A stretch of 64,000 nucleotides of DNA from Axinella damicornis. Its lineage: Eukaryota; Porifera; Demospongiae; Axinellida; Axinellidae. The stretch covers positions 20,808,074 to 20,872,073 of the forward strand of contig OZ007505.1 in assembly GCA_963931865.1 (NCBI GenBank), written 5' to 3'. Both the position numbers and the translations under genes were made by a program. This document shows, one piece after another, positions 25,484 through 36,200 of this stretch; within the stretch, counting starts at the first letter, position 1, and each line of letters starts with the position of its first letter. The notes beneath the pieces are model-generated. The model saw only the letters and a program-made list of their open reading frames with translations, was not told the origin of the DNA and searched no databases.

Positions 25484-27526
25484 TCAAAATACTAGCACTT
25501 TTCCCGCAGCATGATCACAAACATACACAAAACCATCTACATCAGTAGTTATCCCACATGGGTGCTTAATGTATCTATTGCCTAAACTGCAAATAAATTT
25601 GCCACTTGTGTGAAATACAGAGACATCACCTCCAAAAAAGTTGCCAACATATACCAATTCTGCATCCCTGTCAACATGAATTCCAACTGGGTTGTGCAAT
25701 TGTCCAGTGCCAATAATGCGGATGAATTTTCCAACTTTGGTTAGTACTTGCACACGATCATTACATTGGTCAACGACATACACATTGCCATCCTTATCAG
25801 TACGTATATCTGAAGGATTATCAAAACATCCATTCTTGGTTCCGTTCTTGCCAAATAATGTCAGAAACTTCAGGTTTGCATCAAATACTTGTATTCTATG
25901 ATTATGGCTATCACAAACAAAAAGTGTGTTATCTTCACTAATGGTATTGCCATTTGAAAAGTCAAACTTGCCTGCTTTAGTGCCTTTACCTCCTACAGAT
26001 TCCATGCGTACACCTTCCTCATTGAATTTGTGAACTTGGCAATCAGCCGAAGTAGATATGTAGATATTAGACTGGTGATCAGCCGCTACTCCAGCAGGCC
26101 TTGCTAGGTCCTTGATCACTGCAGTTTTCCTGAGCTGACTATCGAATATTGAAGCCCTATTGGCATCTATTTCTGCGACAACAAGCCTTCCATTGGGCAA
26201 CTTTGCTATTCCAGTTGGAGCAACAATATCTTGGATTACAGCGATTGGTTTTTTCATCTGACTAGGTAGCTTCCTTATGAATATGTGGAATGGGCTATTT
26301 TGAATGTGGGCACCGCTGATTTTCACACTCAGTTCATGTCTACCACGTGTTGCTTCAGGCTTGTACAAAAGGTCATACTGCCCAGGAGATTTGCAGTAAG
26401 CAGTGACTTCTAGCACAGAAACCATTCCATCTCTGATTGAGGTTAGTTCGACTGTGACGGGTTGTTCTCCAATACACGGATTGCCTTGACTATCCACAAG
26501 GTATAGACTTAAAACACTTTCTTCTTCCATGTTCACACAGTGAAAACCTTTCCTCTTAGCTGTGCACCTGGTGGGGTCGGCCAACTTATATCGAAAATGC
26601 CGGCACATGGTTTCTATTTCCTGGGCACTCACAATGTGTACTGCAACATCAGGCACTTCAACTGGACCAAGAGAAATGTTCTGAAATCTGCCAGTTACGT
26701 CAGCAATTCTGCCCACGGTTTGCTGTCTTCCTGTGATGAAGTCTACATCTTTGTCTTTCTCTACTTTCATTTTGACTGAGCTGGTGAGCTCTTTGAGGTC
26801 ACCTTGTGCAGCTCTGAGCTCTTCCTCCTGAGAACCAATTGCTTGAAGTTTCTTATGAATGGTCTCTCCGATGTCATCTAATAGATTTTGCCTCTTTCTT
26901 TGCAGAACAGCAATGATTGCATCAAAGGATGTATTGACTTCTCCACTAATAGCCACCCTTTGATCAGCAATTCTACCTTTGATGGCCACCACTTCATTAA
27001 GTGCTTGACACACCTGTTGTTGCAGTTGCCCTGCAATTGCTAGCTTTGTAAGAACAGCCTCTTTATGCCCAGCAACAACCTCACAAACGTAGCCATATTT
27101 ATGATCAGCATGTTGGTGGTCCGCAAGTATGCAGTCCCTGCATGTCAGTTCTTGGCATGATTCACAGTACAGGTCCAAAGGTTGGGGTGGATGTTTCTTG
27201 CAGTGAGGGGCTGCAGTAGATGCTGATGAATGTCTGGCAGTACTTTCCAATGTTTGGTACACTTCTTTCAGTCGGTTAATGTGGAACGCTGTTGCGAGTT
27301 TGCTCACATCATTTCCGGGGGCCTGGGTGACTCGGCGGCATTCAGGGCACACGATTGTCCCGTTTCCACTTCGCAAAACTAGGCCTTCAAGGCAGGGAGC
27401 CTTGCAGTATATATGATCGCAGGATAGTTTCTTGGGTTCATCAAATATGCCCAGACAGAGGGGGCATGTTACTTCTTCTTTGAGCTGGTCAAGGCCTTTA
27501 GTGTAAACTCCTGGCCCCTCAGCCAT
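25484..27526 (-). CDS. TRIM-NHL protein (RING, B-box, coiled coil, filamin, NHL)
   Basis: One exon encodes 680 residues from the ATG at 27526; an in-frame ATG at 27667 would add 47 residues lacking family similarity, so the inner start, directly before MAEGPG and the RING, is preferred. Domains in order are a C3HC4 RING (about 20-65, CPLC ... CDHIYCKAPC ... CPEC), a B-box type 2 (about 105-145, ending in DHQHADHKY), a coiled coil (about 155-270), a filamin/ABP280 repeat (about 320-425, ending in NSPFHIFI) and about six NHL repeats (430-680). This is the layout of TRIM2/3/71, which are E3 ubiquitin ligases or RNA-binding repressors. Orthology within TRIM-NHL is not resolved; invertebrates have large lineage-specific expansions. 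The RING has three residues, not two, between its fifth and sixth zinc cysteines. It is tail-to-tail with SEC13. Confidence 0.9.
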   Translation of the reverse strand: MAEGPGVYTKGLDQLKEEVTCPLCLGIFDEPKKLSCDHIYCKAPCLEGLVLRSGNGTIVCPECRRVTQAPGNDVSKLATAFHINRLKEVYQTLESTARHSSASTAAPHCKKHPPQPLDLYCESCQELTCRDCILADHQHADHKYGYVCEVVAGHKEAVLTKLAIAGQLQQQVCQALNEVVAIKGRIADQRVAISGEVNTSFDAIIAVLQRKRQNLLDDIGETIHKKLQAIGSQEEELRAAQGDLKELTSSVKMKVEKDKDVDFITGRQQTVGRIADVTGRFQNISLGPVEVPDVAVHIVSAQEIETMCRHFRYKLADPTRCTAKRKGFHCVNMEEESVLSLYLVDSQGNPCIGEQPVTVELTSIRDGMVSVLEVTAYCKSPGQYDLLYKPEATRGRHELSVKISGAHIQNSPFHIFIRKLPSQMKKPIAVIQDIVAPTGIAKLPNGRLVVAEIDANRASIFDSQLRKTAVIKDLARPAGVAADHQSNIYISTSADCQVHKFNEEGVRMESVGGKGTKAGKFDFSNGNTISEDNTLFVCDSHNHRIQVFDANLKFLTLFGKNGTKNGCFDNPSDIRTDKDGNVYVVDQCNDRVQVLTKVGKFIRIIGTGQLHNPVGIHVDRDAELVYVGNFFGGDVSVFHTSGKFICSLGNRYIKHPCGITTDVDGFVYVCDHAAGKVLVF

Positions 27527-27676
27527 TTCTACCCATACAGTAATGTTAGCAGTTGAACCACCTCTAGATCTAGCTGCTACTTGATACTGCAAGTAGCTCT
27601 GTGAATGACATCCTGACGGGGGTTGCGTATGACTATGGGGGTGGGCCCATGGGACGATCATAGCCATAGTACACTA

Positions 27677-27714
27677 GTCTCGTTCCCAGACCCTACTTCG
27701 GTCTGGGAATGAGA
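27677..27714. repeat. Short hairpin element, agtctc subtype, upstream of TRIM-NHL
   Basis: agtctcgttcccagacc and ggtctgggaatgagact pair around a 6-base loop, 150 bp before the TRIM-NHL start codon. The rest of 27715-28013 shows nothing recognisable beyond a possible promoter. Confidence 0.75.
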
Positions 27715-28013
27715 CTACCATTCCACGCATGCGCATCTAAAAATGGAGGCGTGGCTTTCTTTTCATGACGTCATTACAGTACAGAACATGCCATGAACTG
27801 TGAGAGTTTTGGAATACTCATATTATTAGTGGAAATAGAATGAAGCATCAAAGCCTGCTCAGTGCCCAGCAGAAGGTTCACATCCATCAAGAGGAACGAG
27901 GCAATTAATAAAATCAGACATCAGGCCCTGCCCCAGTACTCTTACGGTGACGTCGTAGCTATGTACCATGACTAAGAAGTTACACATTTCATGCGCTTGA
28001 AAAAGTACACAAA

Positions 28014-29978
28014 CTAGAGGCAAAAAATGTTCTCCCAAAAATTAAAAGGATTTAGTGATGGCCTGTGACATTCGGAATTATTCAACCTCTAGAAAAAGCT
28101 AAGAAACAAGGAGAATGACATTAACCCTTTAACCACCGAATTCTTCCCACCAAGACAACACATTTTCATGCATTCTGCGCACACCACTTTCGTAGGTACT
28201 CCTCTCCCACAGCATTCGCTCCTCAGCGGCCAAACTTGGTGGGGCCCGCACACATGGAGAGACCTCTCTGGCAATACCGTTAATGATATTCATGACCCCC
28301 CACAAGCCCAGCAATCGGAGGTCAAAGGTGGATGTCAGCCGGATTTTCGCCCAGCATTTCCCTAAACTTGGGCCAGATCTGACTGATGGCACACCAGGGG
28401 CGGATACAGGATTTATGAAAGGGGGGGGCACCGTATATGAAACGCTGCCGGAGGCAGTGCATAGAGGCGTGTAGCGCCGATCAGTCCGCGCGAAGCGCGG
28501 AAAAATATTGTCGCCTTCATTTTTCACTTCTCAGGATGGGCTCTCGTGGCACCTTCGCGCTTTGCACTGCAAGTTCCAGATGTACGAGGATTGCAGGTCC
28601 CAGGGCCGCCATGAGCTTCTTCCTTGCTTATTTCGCTCACGAATGTAATACGTACGTACACGGAGGGGTATACTAGATCGTGGTCTCGTTCCCAAGCCGT
28701 TCGGTTTCAGGCAACGCACGATATTGCGAGCTGAGGAGGCCATGGCGCCAGGCCAGGAGTTGCAACGTAGCGGCAGCTAGCTATATAAATTTTTTTTTTT
28801 CTGTAGCCGGGGGGGGGCACCGGCCCCCCTGCCCCCCCCCCCCCCCCCCCCCCCCCCCTGGATCCGCCACTGCACACCTTACACCACCAATTTGCAGGTT
28901 TTCTTGAGGCCCTGGGTGGGGTCTATGAATATCATTAGAATCAAAAATTCTCGGGTCAATGAATCTCATTAAAATCGAAAAACGCCCACGACAGGCCGAA
29001 GGGGGGGCTTCCGCCCCCCTTCGAAACCCCCCCGCTTGTACGTATAGTGGGGGAGGCGCGCCAAAATCTGACCAAATTTTTGAGTTCGTGCCTGAAAGTC
29101 GTCCCTAGGCCCTCTGAAGCCTTTTTGGTCTCTTTTTGGACTGATGAGAAGCCCTACATGTGCATAGGGTCTAAATGACGCATTTATAATCAATAGGGCT
29201 TAACCCTTTAAGCCCTATTGACGCATAAATGCGTCATTTAGACCCTATGCACTTGTAGGGCTTCTCGCCAGTCCAAAAAGAGACCAAAAAGTCTTCAGAG
29301 GGCCTAGGGACGACTTTAAGGCACGAACTCAAAAATTTGGTCAGATTTCGGCGCGCCTCCCCCACTAAACGTACAAGCGGGGGGGTTTCGAAGGGGGGGC
29401 GGCAGCCCCCCCTTCGGGCTGTCGTGGGCGTCTTTTGATTTTAATGAGATTCATTGACCCGAGAATTTTTGATTCTAATGATATTCATAGACCCCACCCA
29501 GGGCCTCAAGAAAACCTGCAAATTGTTGGTGTAAGGTGTGCCATCAGTCAGATCTGGCCCAAGTTTAGGGAAATGCTGGGCGAAAATCCGGCTGACATCC
29601 ACCTTTGACCTCTGATTGCTGGGCTTGTGGGGGGTCATGAATATCATTAACGGTATTGCCAGAGAGGTCTCTCCATGTGTGCGGGCCCCACCAAGTTTGG
29701 CCGCTGAGGAGCGAATGCTGTGGGAGAGGAGTACCTACGAAAGTGGTGTGCGCTGAATGCATGAAAATGTGTTGTCTTGGTGGGAAGAATTCGGTGGTTA
29801 AAGGGTTAAAGGGTTAACCAGGCTCAGACCCATCCCATCCCTATATTTTTCAATGGGATGGGACTGAGCCTGGTTAATGGCATTCTCCTTGTTTCTTAGC
29901 TTTTTCTAGAGGTTGAATAATGTCACAGGCCATCGCTAAATCCTTTTTAATTTTTGGGAGAACATTTTTTGCCTCTAG
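28014..29978. mobile_element. About 2-kb palindromic (fold-back) element
   Basis: The left arm (28014 to about 29205, interrupted by the insertion at 28395-28872) and right arm (about 29206-29978) are inverted copies of about 700-770 bp. They meet at caatagggcttaaccctttaagccctattg. The outer ends carry 'ctagaggcaaaaaatgttctcccaaaaatt' on the left and its complement on the right. Arms differ by scattered substitutions and small indels. The right arm has a small extra hairpin (about 29818-29876, ccaggctcagacccatccc and its complement). The outer 100 bp of each arm preserve a coding remnant (see 29874-30185). A diverged copy of that end occurs at about 850-975. Confidence 0.85.
28395..28872. mobile_element. 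478-bp nested non-autonomous insertion in the left palindrome arm
   Basis: Inverted ends caggggcggatacagg and cctggatccgccactg. The flank cacac (28390-28394) is repeated at 28873-28877, and the undisturbed site (gatggcacaccttac) is preserved in the right arm at about 29528-29542, so both insertion and target duplication can be read directly. It includes a poly-T/poly-C stretch (28790-28858). End sequence resembles hAT-like non-autonomous elements, but the 5-6 bp duplication is shorter than the usual 8. Confidence 0.85.
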
Positions 29979-30185
29979 TACATGCATGTAGTCATTATGA
30001 ATAATTTGGGCCATACAAATTGTACAATAGGGTGAAGCACTTATATATGCAGCAACATCCCTATCCCTTTCACCAAGAGTTGTTATGAACTCCCTCAATC
30101 CCTCTTTCTCTCCTTCCCAAGAATCTGTTCTGCTCCCAAAAGCAAGAAACGTCTTCGTCTCCCTTTTCTGCAATGATGCTTGCAA
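29874..30185 (-). pseudogene. Coding remnant of unknown protein at the palindrome border
   Basis: A 103-codon open frame runs from 30185 outside the palindrome into its right arm. Its last 35 codons (LEAKNVLPKIKKDLAMACDI and following) are repeated in the left arm at 28014-28120, where a frame-breaking stop is present, and a more diverged version can be read on the minus strand at about 870-975. Family unknown. It may be the degraded end of a transposon-encoded or captured protein. Confidence 0.45.
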
Positions 30186-30296
30186 GGCTATTCACCATAC
30201 GCATACTGGTATGTGTTAATTCTGAAACAAACATTCAATATTTGTAAGGATTAATTTACAGAAGCTCAATTAACATGTAGGATGAGAAAAAAGAGG

Positions 30297-33200
30297 TCAG
30301 TTGTTGTGTCGTGCAGCAATTCTCTTGGTGCACTGTATGGACTCCTCATCGGCAGTCAGTCTTTTCCTACGGATGGGGGACCACTTGGAGTGGGGTGTGG
30401 CCAGGCGGTTTTCTTTGTCTAGTGGGGAGTGGATCACCCGGGCACTGGGGACGGGGACCTGGGGGAGGCAGTGGAGGTCACTCGATCACTTGTAGTTTTG
30501 GATGCTTAAATGCTACTCTTGTATTTCATCACATAGGAAAAAACTCCACAAATTGACAGAGTTATAAACGTTACCTCTGAGTCTTCGTCATAGCCACCAA
30601 ATGCAAATGTGCTCTACAAAATAGAACAAAAAGTTCGTGTGGTGAGATGTGGTGGATGGGTCAAGGGAAAAAGTATATTGCATTGGCCGGGAGTCGAACC
30701 CGGATCTACTGCTTGGAAGGCAGCAATGCTGACCGTTACACCACCAATGCCCCCTTGCTTGGACAGTGGGCAAATGGAGACTTTGTTTCTAGCATGTTGT
30801 GATGATCGACCGACTTTCTAATTGTCTCCATAGACATACATTGTACAAACTAAGTTAATGCTGTTGGCTTCCCATGCAGATAGTCGTGTCTTTGTCTTCT
30901 CTTTGGATGCCATTATATTGCTCTCTTCAACCAGGCAGTGCACACATCACAAGACATCCAGTTTATGTGGTATCTAGCCTCATTCCCAGGCCTTCTACAC
31001 CTCCAGGTTTTGATCGCTTACAGAATGCAAAAATGGCAGTGGGAGGCCTGGAACAGCAGTTTTTGCATACTGTAAGTGGTCACCAAAAACTGGAGGTGTA
31101 GAAGGCCTAGAAACCAGGCTGGTGGGATCTATGTACAAGCCTGGTGTGTAGACAGCCAATTGCAAACTGCTTCCCACACCACCAATTGTCATCACCTTGG
31201 CTTTCATGGGCTCCTTTGCCGATGTGCTCCCGTTCGGCCTGACCCCCAGCACCCTTGTCCCCATCCTCTGCACCGGCCGCTGTAACCCACTCGGCCTCAT
31301 TCCAGGTTTCAGCACTCTCTTTGCTTTTGGTGGGGGCATGTTAGTCGATCCCTTTGAGCGATCCTCCGCCCCCAACCCCTTGTTCTTGAGAGGAGGGGAG
31401 GACCCATTCACCAGCAGTGGCTCCTGCCGTCCGGCTGGCACTGAGAAGGTGCTTTCCCCCCCAAAGCTGAAGGGTAGTGGACTGCCAACCCGGTGACTGC
31501 ACCCCCTTTCCTGCATGACAGATGCAAACACAGAGCCTTGAAACTTTAAGGAGAACTCACAATCATACAATCGTCATGAGGCCTTTTCCCAATGCTATAA
31601 TGAGCCCATGCAGTCTCACTAGTAGTATAGCAAACCAACGGGCCTGGGAACAAGTGTTTCAGGACTAAATACACATACTCATTCTCCTGGTTAGACCATT
31701 TGAATCCTTCACATGTACAGGATGTTCTATGAACCTGAAGGCGTTTATATTTGACAGTCGTGCAGTACACAGCTCTAGTACTTGATATCCTCTTGTGAGG
31801 CCTGCCGTGCATGTGCCCTAATACACACGATTCATCCCGAGAAGCATCATCTGACCTGTCCTCCGGGTGTTGGGATCAAGGACCGCCTCCCCTTCTTGGA
31901 TGACTTGGGCGTCTTGGTCGCACCGTCCCCACTACCCATATCATAGGTCTCGTTGGCATGAGGGCAGGAGCCAGGAGCCGGATTTGGAGTGATGCTCTCA
32001 ATGGAACTAAAGCTGGGAGGGGCAGAACGTTTGCAAATTGGTACATTAGTGGCAAAAGACTATCAGCACACAAGTTGATGTTACCTAAATCTTGGTCGTA
32101 CTCTGTCAGGGGTGGATTGTATAAGACTTCTCTTTGGGGTTCTGTCGACCAACTTCTGACTCGGGGTCTCCTTGACGGGGGTAGAGTGTTGCACAGAGGG
32201 GGATCCAGTCGACACAATCGAGGTGCTAAGTGTTGAAGCAGGAACTGCAGATGGGCGTTGGGCCAGGGTTACGGCTGTGGCTGGACGTACTGTGGCAGTA
32301 CATGTACTGTTCCTTCTCCTTGGAGCAGGAGAGGTCAGTTTTGACTTAGGTACTGCCATTCCCCCCGCGGTACTGCGACCAGCACTGGTACCGGCACCGT
32401 GATGCTGCTGAGTTGCTCTAGAGGTCAATAGCTTGTTACTGTTGTATGCGGGGAGCTTTCCGGTCGAGGTAGCTGGCTTCACGAGACATGTGGCTCTCAT
32501 GGGGTGGGCTATAGTTAGTCTGCTCCCCTTGTCGATATTCCTTGGCTGTCTAGGAATCAACTTGGTGAAGTTGGTAGCGCCAGCCTGCACGCCATCTCCG
32601 CCACCACTAACAGAGGAGGCACTGCCCCCAGCCCCACCCAATGGTAGTTTCAGTCTGAGGGTGGAGTGAGAGCCCTGGGCATCCCTGGTGAGCACAGTCG
32701 GCTTAGCGAGAGGCTTTTCAGGCAGTTTCTTTGCACCCTGCATACATGTCACCGAGTAGGGGAACACACATTTACTAACCCAATTCAACTGTGGAGTACA
32801 TGATATGACTGATAGTCAGGAACAAAGTCAGTATCTACAGGAGACCGTGCACCACTATGTGGTGTTTGGGCTCCTACAGAGAACCATAACATACCATGGA
32901 CATTGCCGTGACTGGCTTGGATGGGAGCAGTGAGGGTTTGGAACTACCAGGCTTTGTAAGTTTGCTCCTGTGGAAGAGAAATGGATATCAGGATGTCAGC
33001 GAGCCCAGACAGGGCCAATGCATCACAATGCAGTACACACTCAGTGTGCATGTCATGTCCACAATGACCTAGTCTCGTGCCCAGACGTCTGGGAACGAGA
33101 CCAAGCTGGTTTATCTCTTTGCCCCATGAAACAACACTAGAGATGAAGCTATACATGCTAAGCTAGGCTCGCCATTGCCACCTCCAGTCTTTGATCACTT

Positions 33201-36200
33201 GCGGTTTGCAAGCAATCAAGCTGAGGCCCTGGAAGGAGCTGGCGAAGGCCTCGGAAGGCCTGGGAACCCGGAAGGAGGCTAAATTAGTACCAATTAAACC
33301 ACTCATATGTACTCACTGAGAAGAGGCTCTGGGTATCCCTCTCACTCGTCCAGGTTTTCTCGGAAGCTTTGACACGCCTCCACCATGGCAGCCTATTGAA
33401 GACTCCCTGGAGCTCCTGCTCGTGGTGGAGCTGGCATTGGAAACCTGTGACGCTTGAGAGAGACACGATGAGCGGGAATCGTCCAGGCTTTCTCTCCCAA
33501 CCTCAGTTGTGGGACTGCTACCACTACTGCTGCTGGGAACAACAAATGTTTCACAAGAGGATGATCGCCGGATGGCGCTTGAGTCGTGGGGTAGGGAGGA
33601 CAAAGCAGCTGTTATGTCGGTACTTTGAAGTACTGAGGGGCATGCTTGGGGTAGGAGGGGGTGGTCTATGAGCTGTTTAGAGGCCTCTCGGAGCTCCTCG
33701 AGTTGAACGCACTTTACCGGCTGAAAGAGGGGAGGGGTGGGGGGGGGGGGGGGGGGGGGGAGGAAAGCAACAAGGAAGGAGGGGGGAGGATGAAGGGGTG
33801 AGAGAGATGAAGAGGGAAGTGGAGGAGAAAGGAGGGAGGGAAGGGAAACAAGTGAGAGGGGATGGGAGGAGAAGGGAGGGGTGGGAGGGTGTGAGAGGGA
33901 GAAGGGAAGGAAGTGGGTGGGGGATAAGGACAGCCAACAGTACAATGATAAACGACTCACAGAGCGGCTGAATGTGCTGCATCTCTTCAGCTGGTTGCTG
34001 GGTGTGGGGAGTCTGGACCTGTTCAGAGGTACTGCAGAGTCCGATGACCGCCTCTGCAGCTCACCAACACTGCCTTCTCCCCCACACCGACCCTCAAACT
34101 CCTCGCTCTTACTGGAAGATTCACATTTTCCCTGTTCCACCTGTCCTAAAGCTTCAGGCTGTTCTGATACCACCTGTCCTGAAATGTCAATAGATCCTAA
34201 CTGCTCCTCTCCTGAAACTTCGTCCTGTCCTAAATGCTCCTCTACCATCTGTCCTGAATCTTCAGGATGACCTAATTGCTCTTCCACCATTTGTCCTGGA
34301 ACATCAAGAGATCCCACCTGTTCTTGTCCGGAAACTTCGACCTGTCCTGATTGCTCCTCTACTATCTGTCCTGGAACGTCCAGAGATCCCAACTGCTCCT
34401 CTTCTGAAACTGCTAACTGCTCTTGACAAACATAGGCTTGCACAGAACTCACATTACGGCACGTTTCACCTGGATTGTATCGTAATGCTGACACACAGTC
34501 AAAGCCCTCTTGCGAGGTTTCCCAGTCTTGCGGGGCAGGGGTGAAAGCTATCAGGTCACGTTTGGAAGTGCTCACAATCCAAGTAGTATCACAGCACCCC
34601 ATAGGCAAGAGTTCCACTGCACTAACTGAACCGTTCTGACTGACCTCCTCAAACGTTAGGAGCTGAGAGACACCGATGTCGGCCAAACTACCATTCACAC
34701 CAACCATCAAACCGCCATGAACACAAGGGTCCTCCCCTTGTCCCGCACACAAGAGGCCAAGATTTCCAACTTCTATTAAACACTTGTTACTTCCAAAGCA
34801 CATCTTTCCCCGGCCCTGTACGTCATGTGAGACCATCTTCCCCTCTTCGACCTCCACTAGCAGGCCCCTCGTCCCCTGCTGGTCTGGACTGGGAACGTCA
34901 GAACTTAGGCTCTCTTCCTCTGTACTGCTCGGCTGCTCAGGTTCCATGCTGCATAGGTGTGGAATAGGATAATGGCTAATCAACAGCTGACTATATGGAC
35001 ATTTGACAGGACCATTTGGAACAACAGTGGCTGTTTGAATGCTGTCCGCACAAACGGTAGATGTTGCAACGCCATTGCCACTGTTGGACTACCCTACACT
35101 AGCAACAACCATACGTCTCCAGACAGAGTAGCCTCATTCCCAGGCCGCGCAGCCTGGGAATGAGGCTACAGACAGAGTAGCAGTGAAAGTCTTTCTCTCT
35201 CCATGAGGCTCAGGCTAACAAGGTTACCTACCAGTGGCGCAGATCAAGGACCCAAGTGGCAGTGACAACATTTCAAGAGGGTCAATGATAACATACCCCC
35301 CAATGTTGCTACCTACTTGCACTACACCAGGTACATGCAGTACGCCTGCTGCTAAGTGGAACCTCTTTAAGAACACCAAGAGTTCATAACAATAAGAGTG
35401 TGCAACTGCCATACGGTATCAATTACCACCATCTGGCAGAATGATGTAGACCAATCAGTGGTGAAGTAGCAGCAGCTGCATGCTCATAAGTGTGAAATTG
35501 TTATTACCACAGAGTACAGCGGTTGCATCAAACTTGCAATTTTGGAAGTCGTCATCCGTCTAAGTGCGCATGCGCACATTTCACCACAAATTCCGGAATA
35601 TGGCCGGTACGTCTTATGAGCCTTGTAGGACTAGCGCTTACAGCGAGGCTCATACGACGTCGCTAGTCCTACAAGGCTCATACGACGTACCGGCCATATT
35701 CCGGGCTAAATGAATTTGTTGTGAAATGTGCGCATGCGCACTTAGACGGATGACGACTTCCAAAATTGCAAGTTTGGTGCAAACCGCTGTACATGTTAAC
35801 CACACTGTTTGCCATGTCATACTGCTGAGATGGTGGTAGTGGGCAGTTGCACACTCTTATTGTCTTGAGTACACCTTACACTGTCCCATTAGTCTGGTTC
35901 CCATGGAGGCTCTCTAGTCTCTACGCCTTCAGTCTTATCACTTACAGTACAGTAAGTACATTAACCGGAGGTGTAGAAGGCCTGGGAATGAGGCTACTGT
36001 CATATAGCATAGTACACAAACGTACAAACTGACCTTATGTTGAGGTAGTCGTCCGGGATGTCAAAGTCAAACTCTTCCTCTTCAATCAGTTTCATATCTG
36101 GAAAGGAATCAGACAAGAACACCAGTTTATATACGATACATACCACACAAGATGTGTGCTGTGTATCTATCTGTGGTATTGGTGGAGTCCCTCCTCCAGT

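Noticed and set aside
28781..28969. Glycine-rich frame next to poly-C
   Set aside because: Lies within the nested non-autonomous insertion and its homopolymer run.
31876..32217. 113-residue minus-strand frame overlapping a GTSE1-like exon
   Set aside because: The neighbouring frame continues in phase with both adjacent exons and gives ser/pro-rich sequence ending in RSLIPTPGG, so the longer frame is a shadow.
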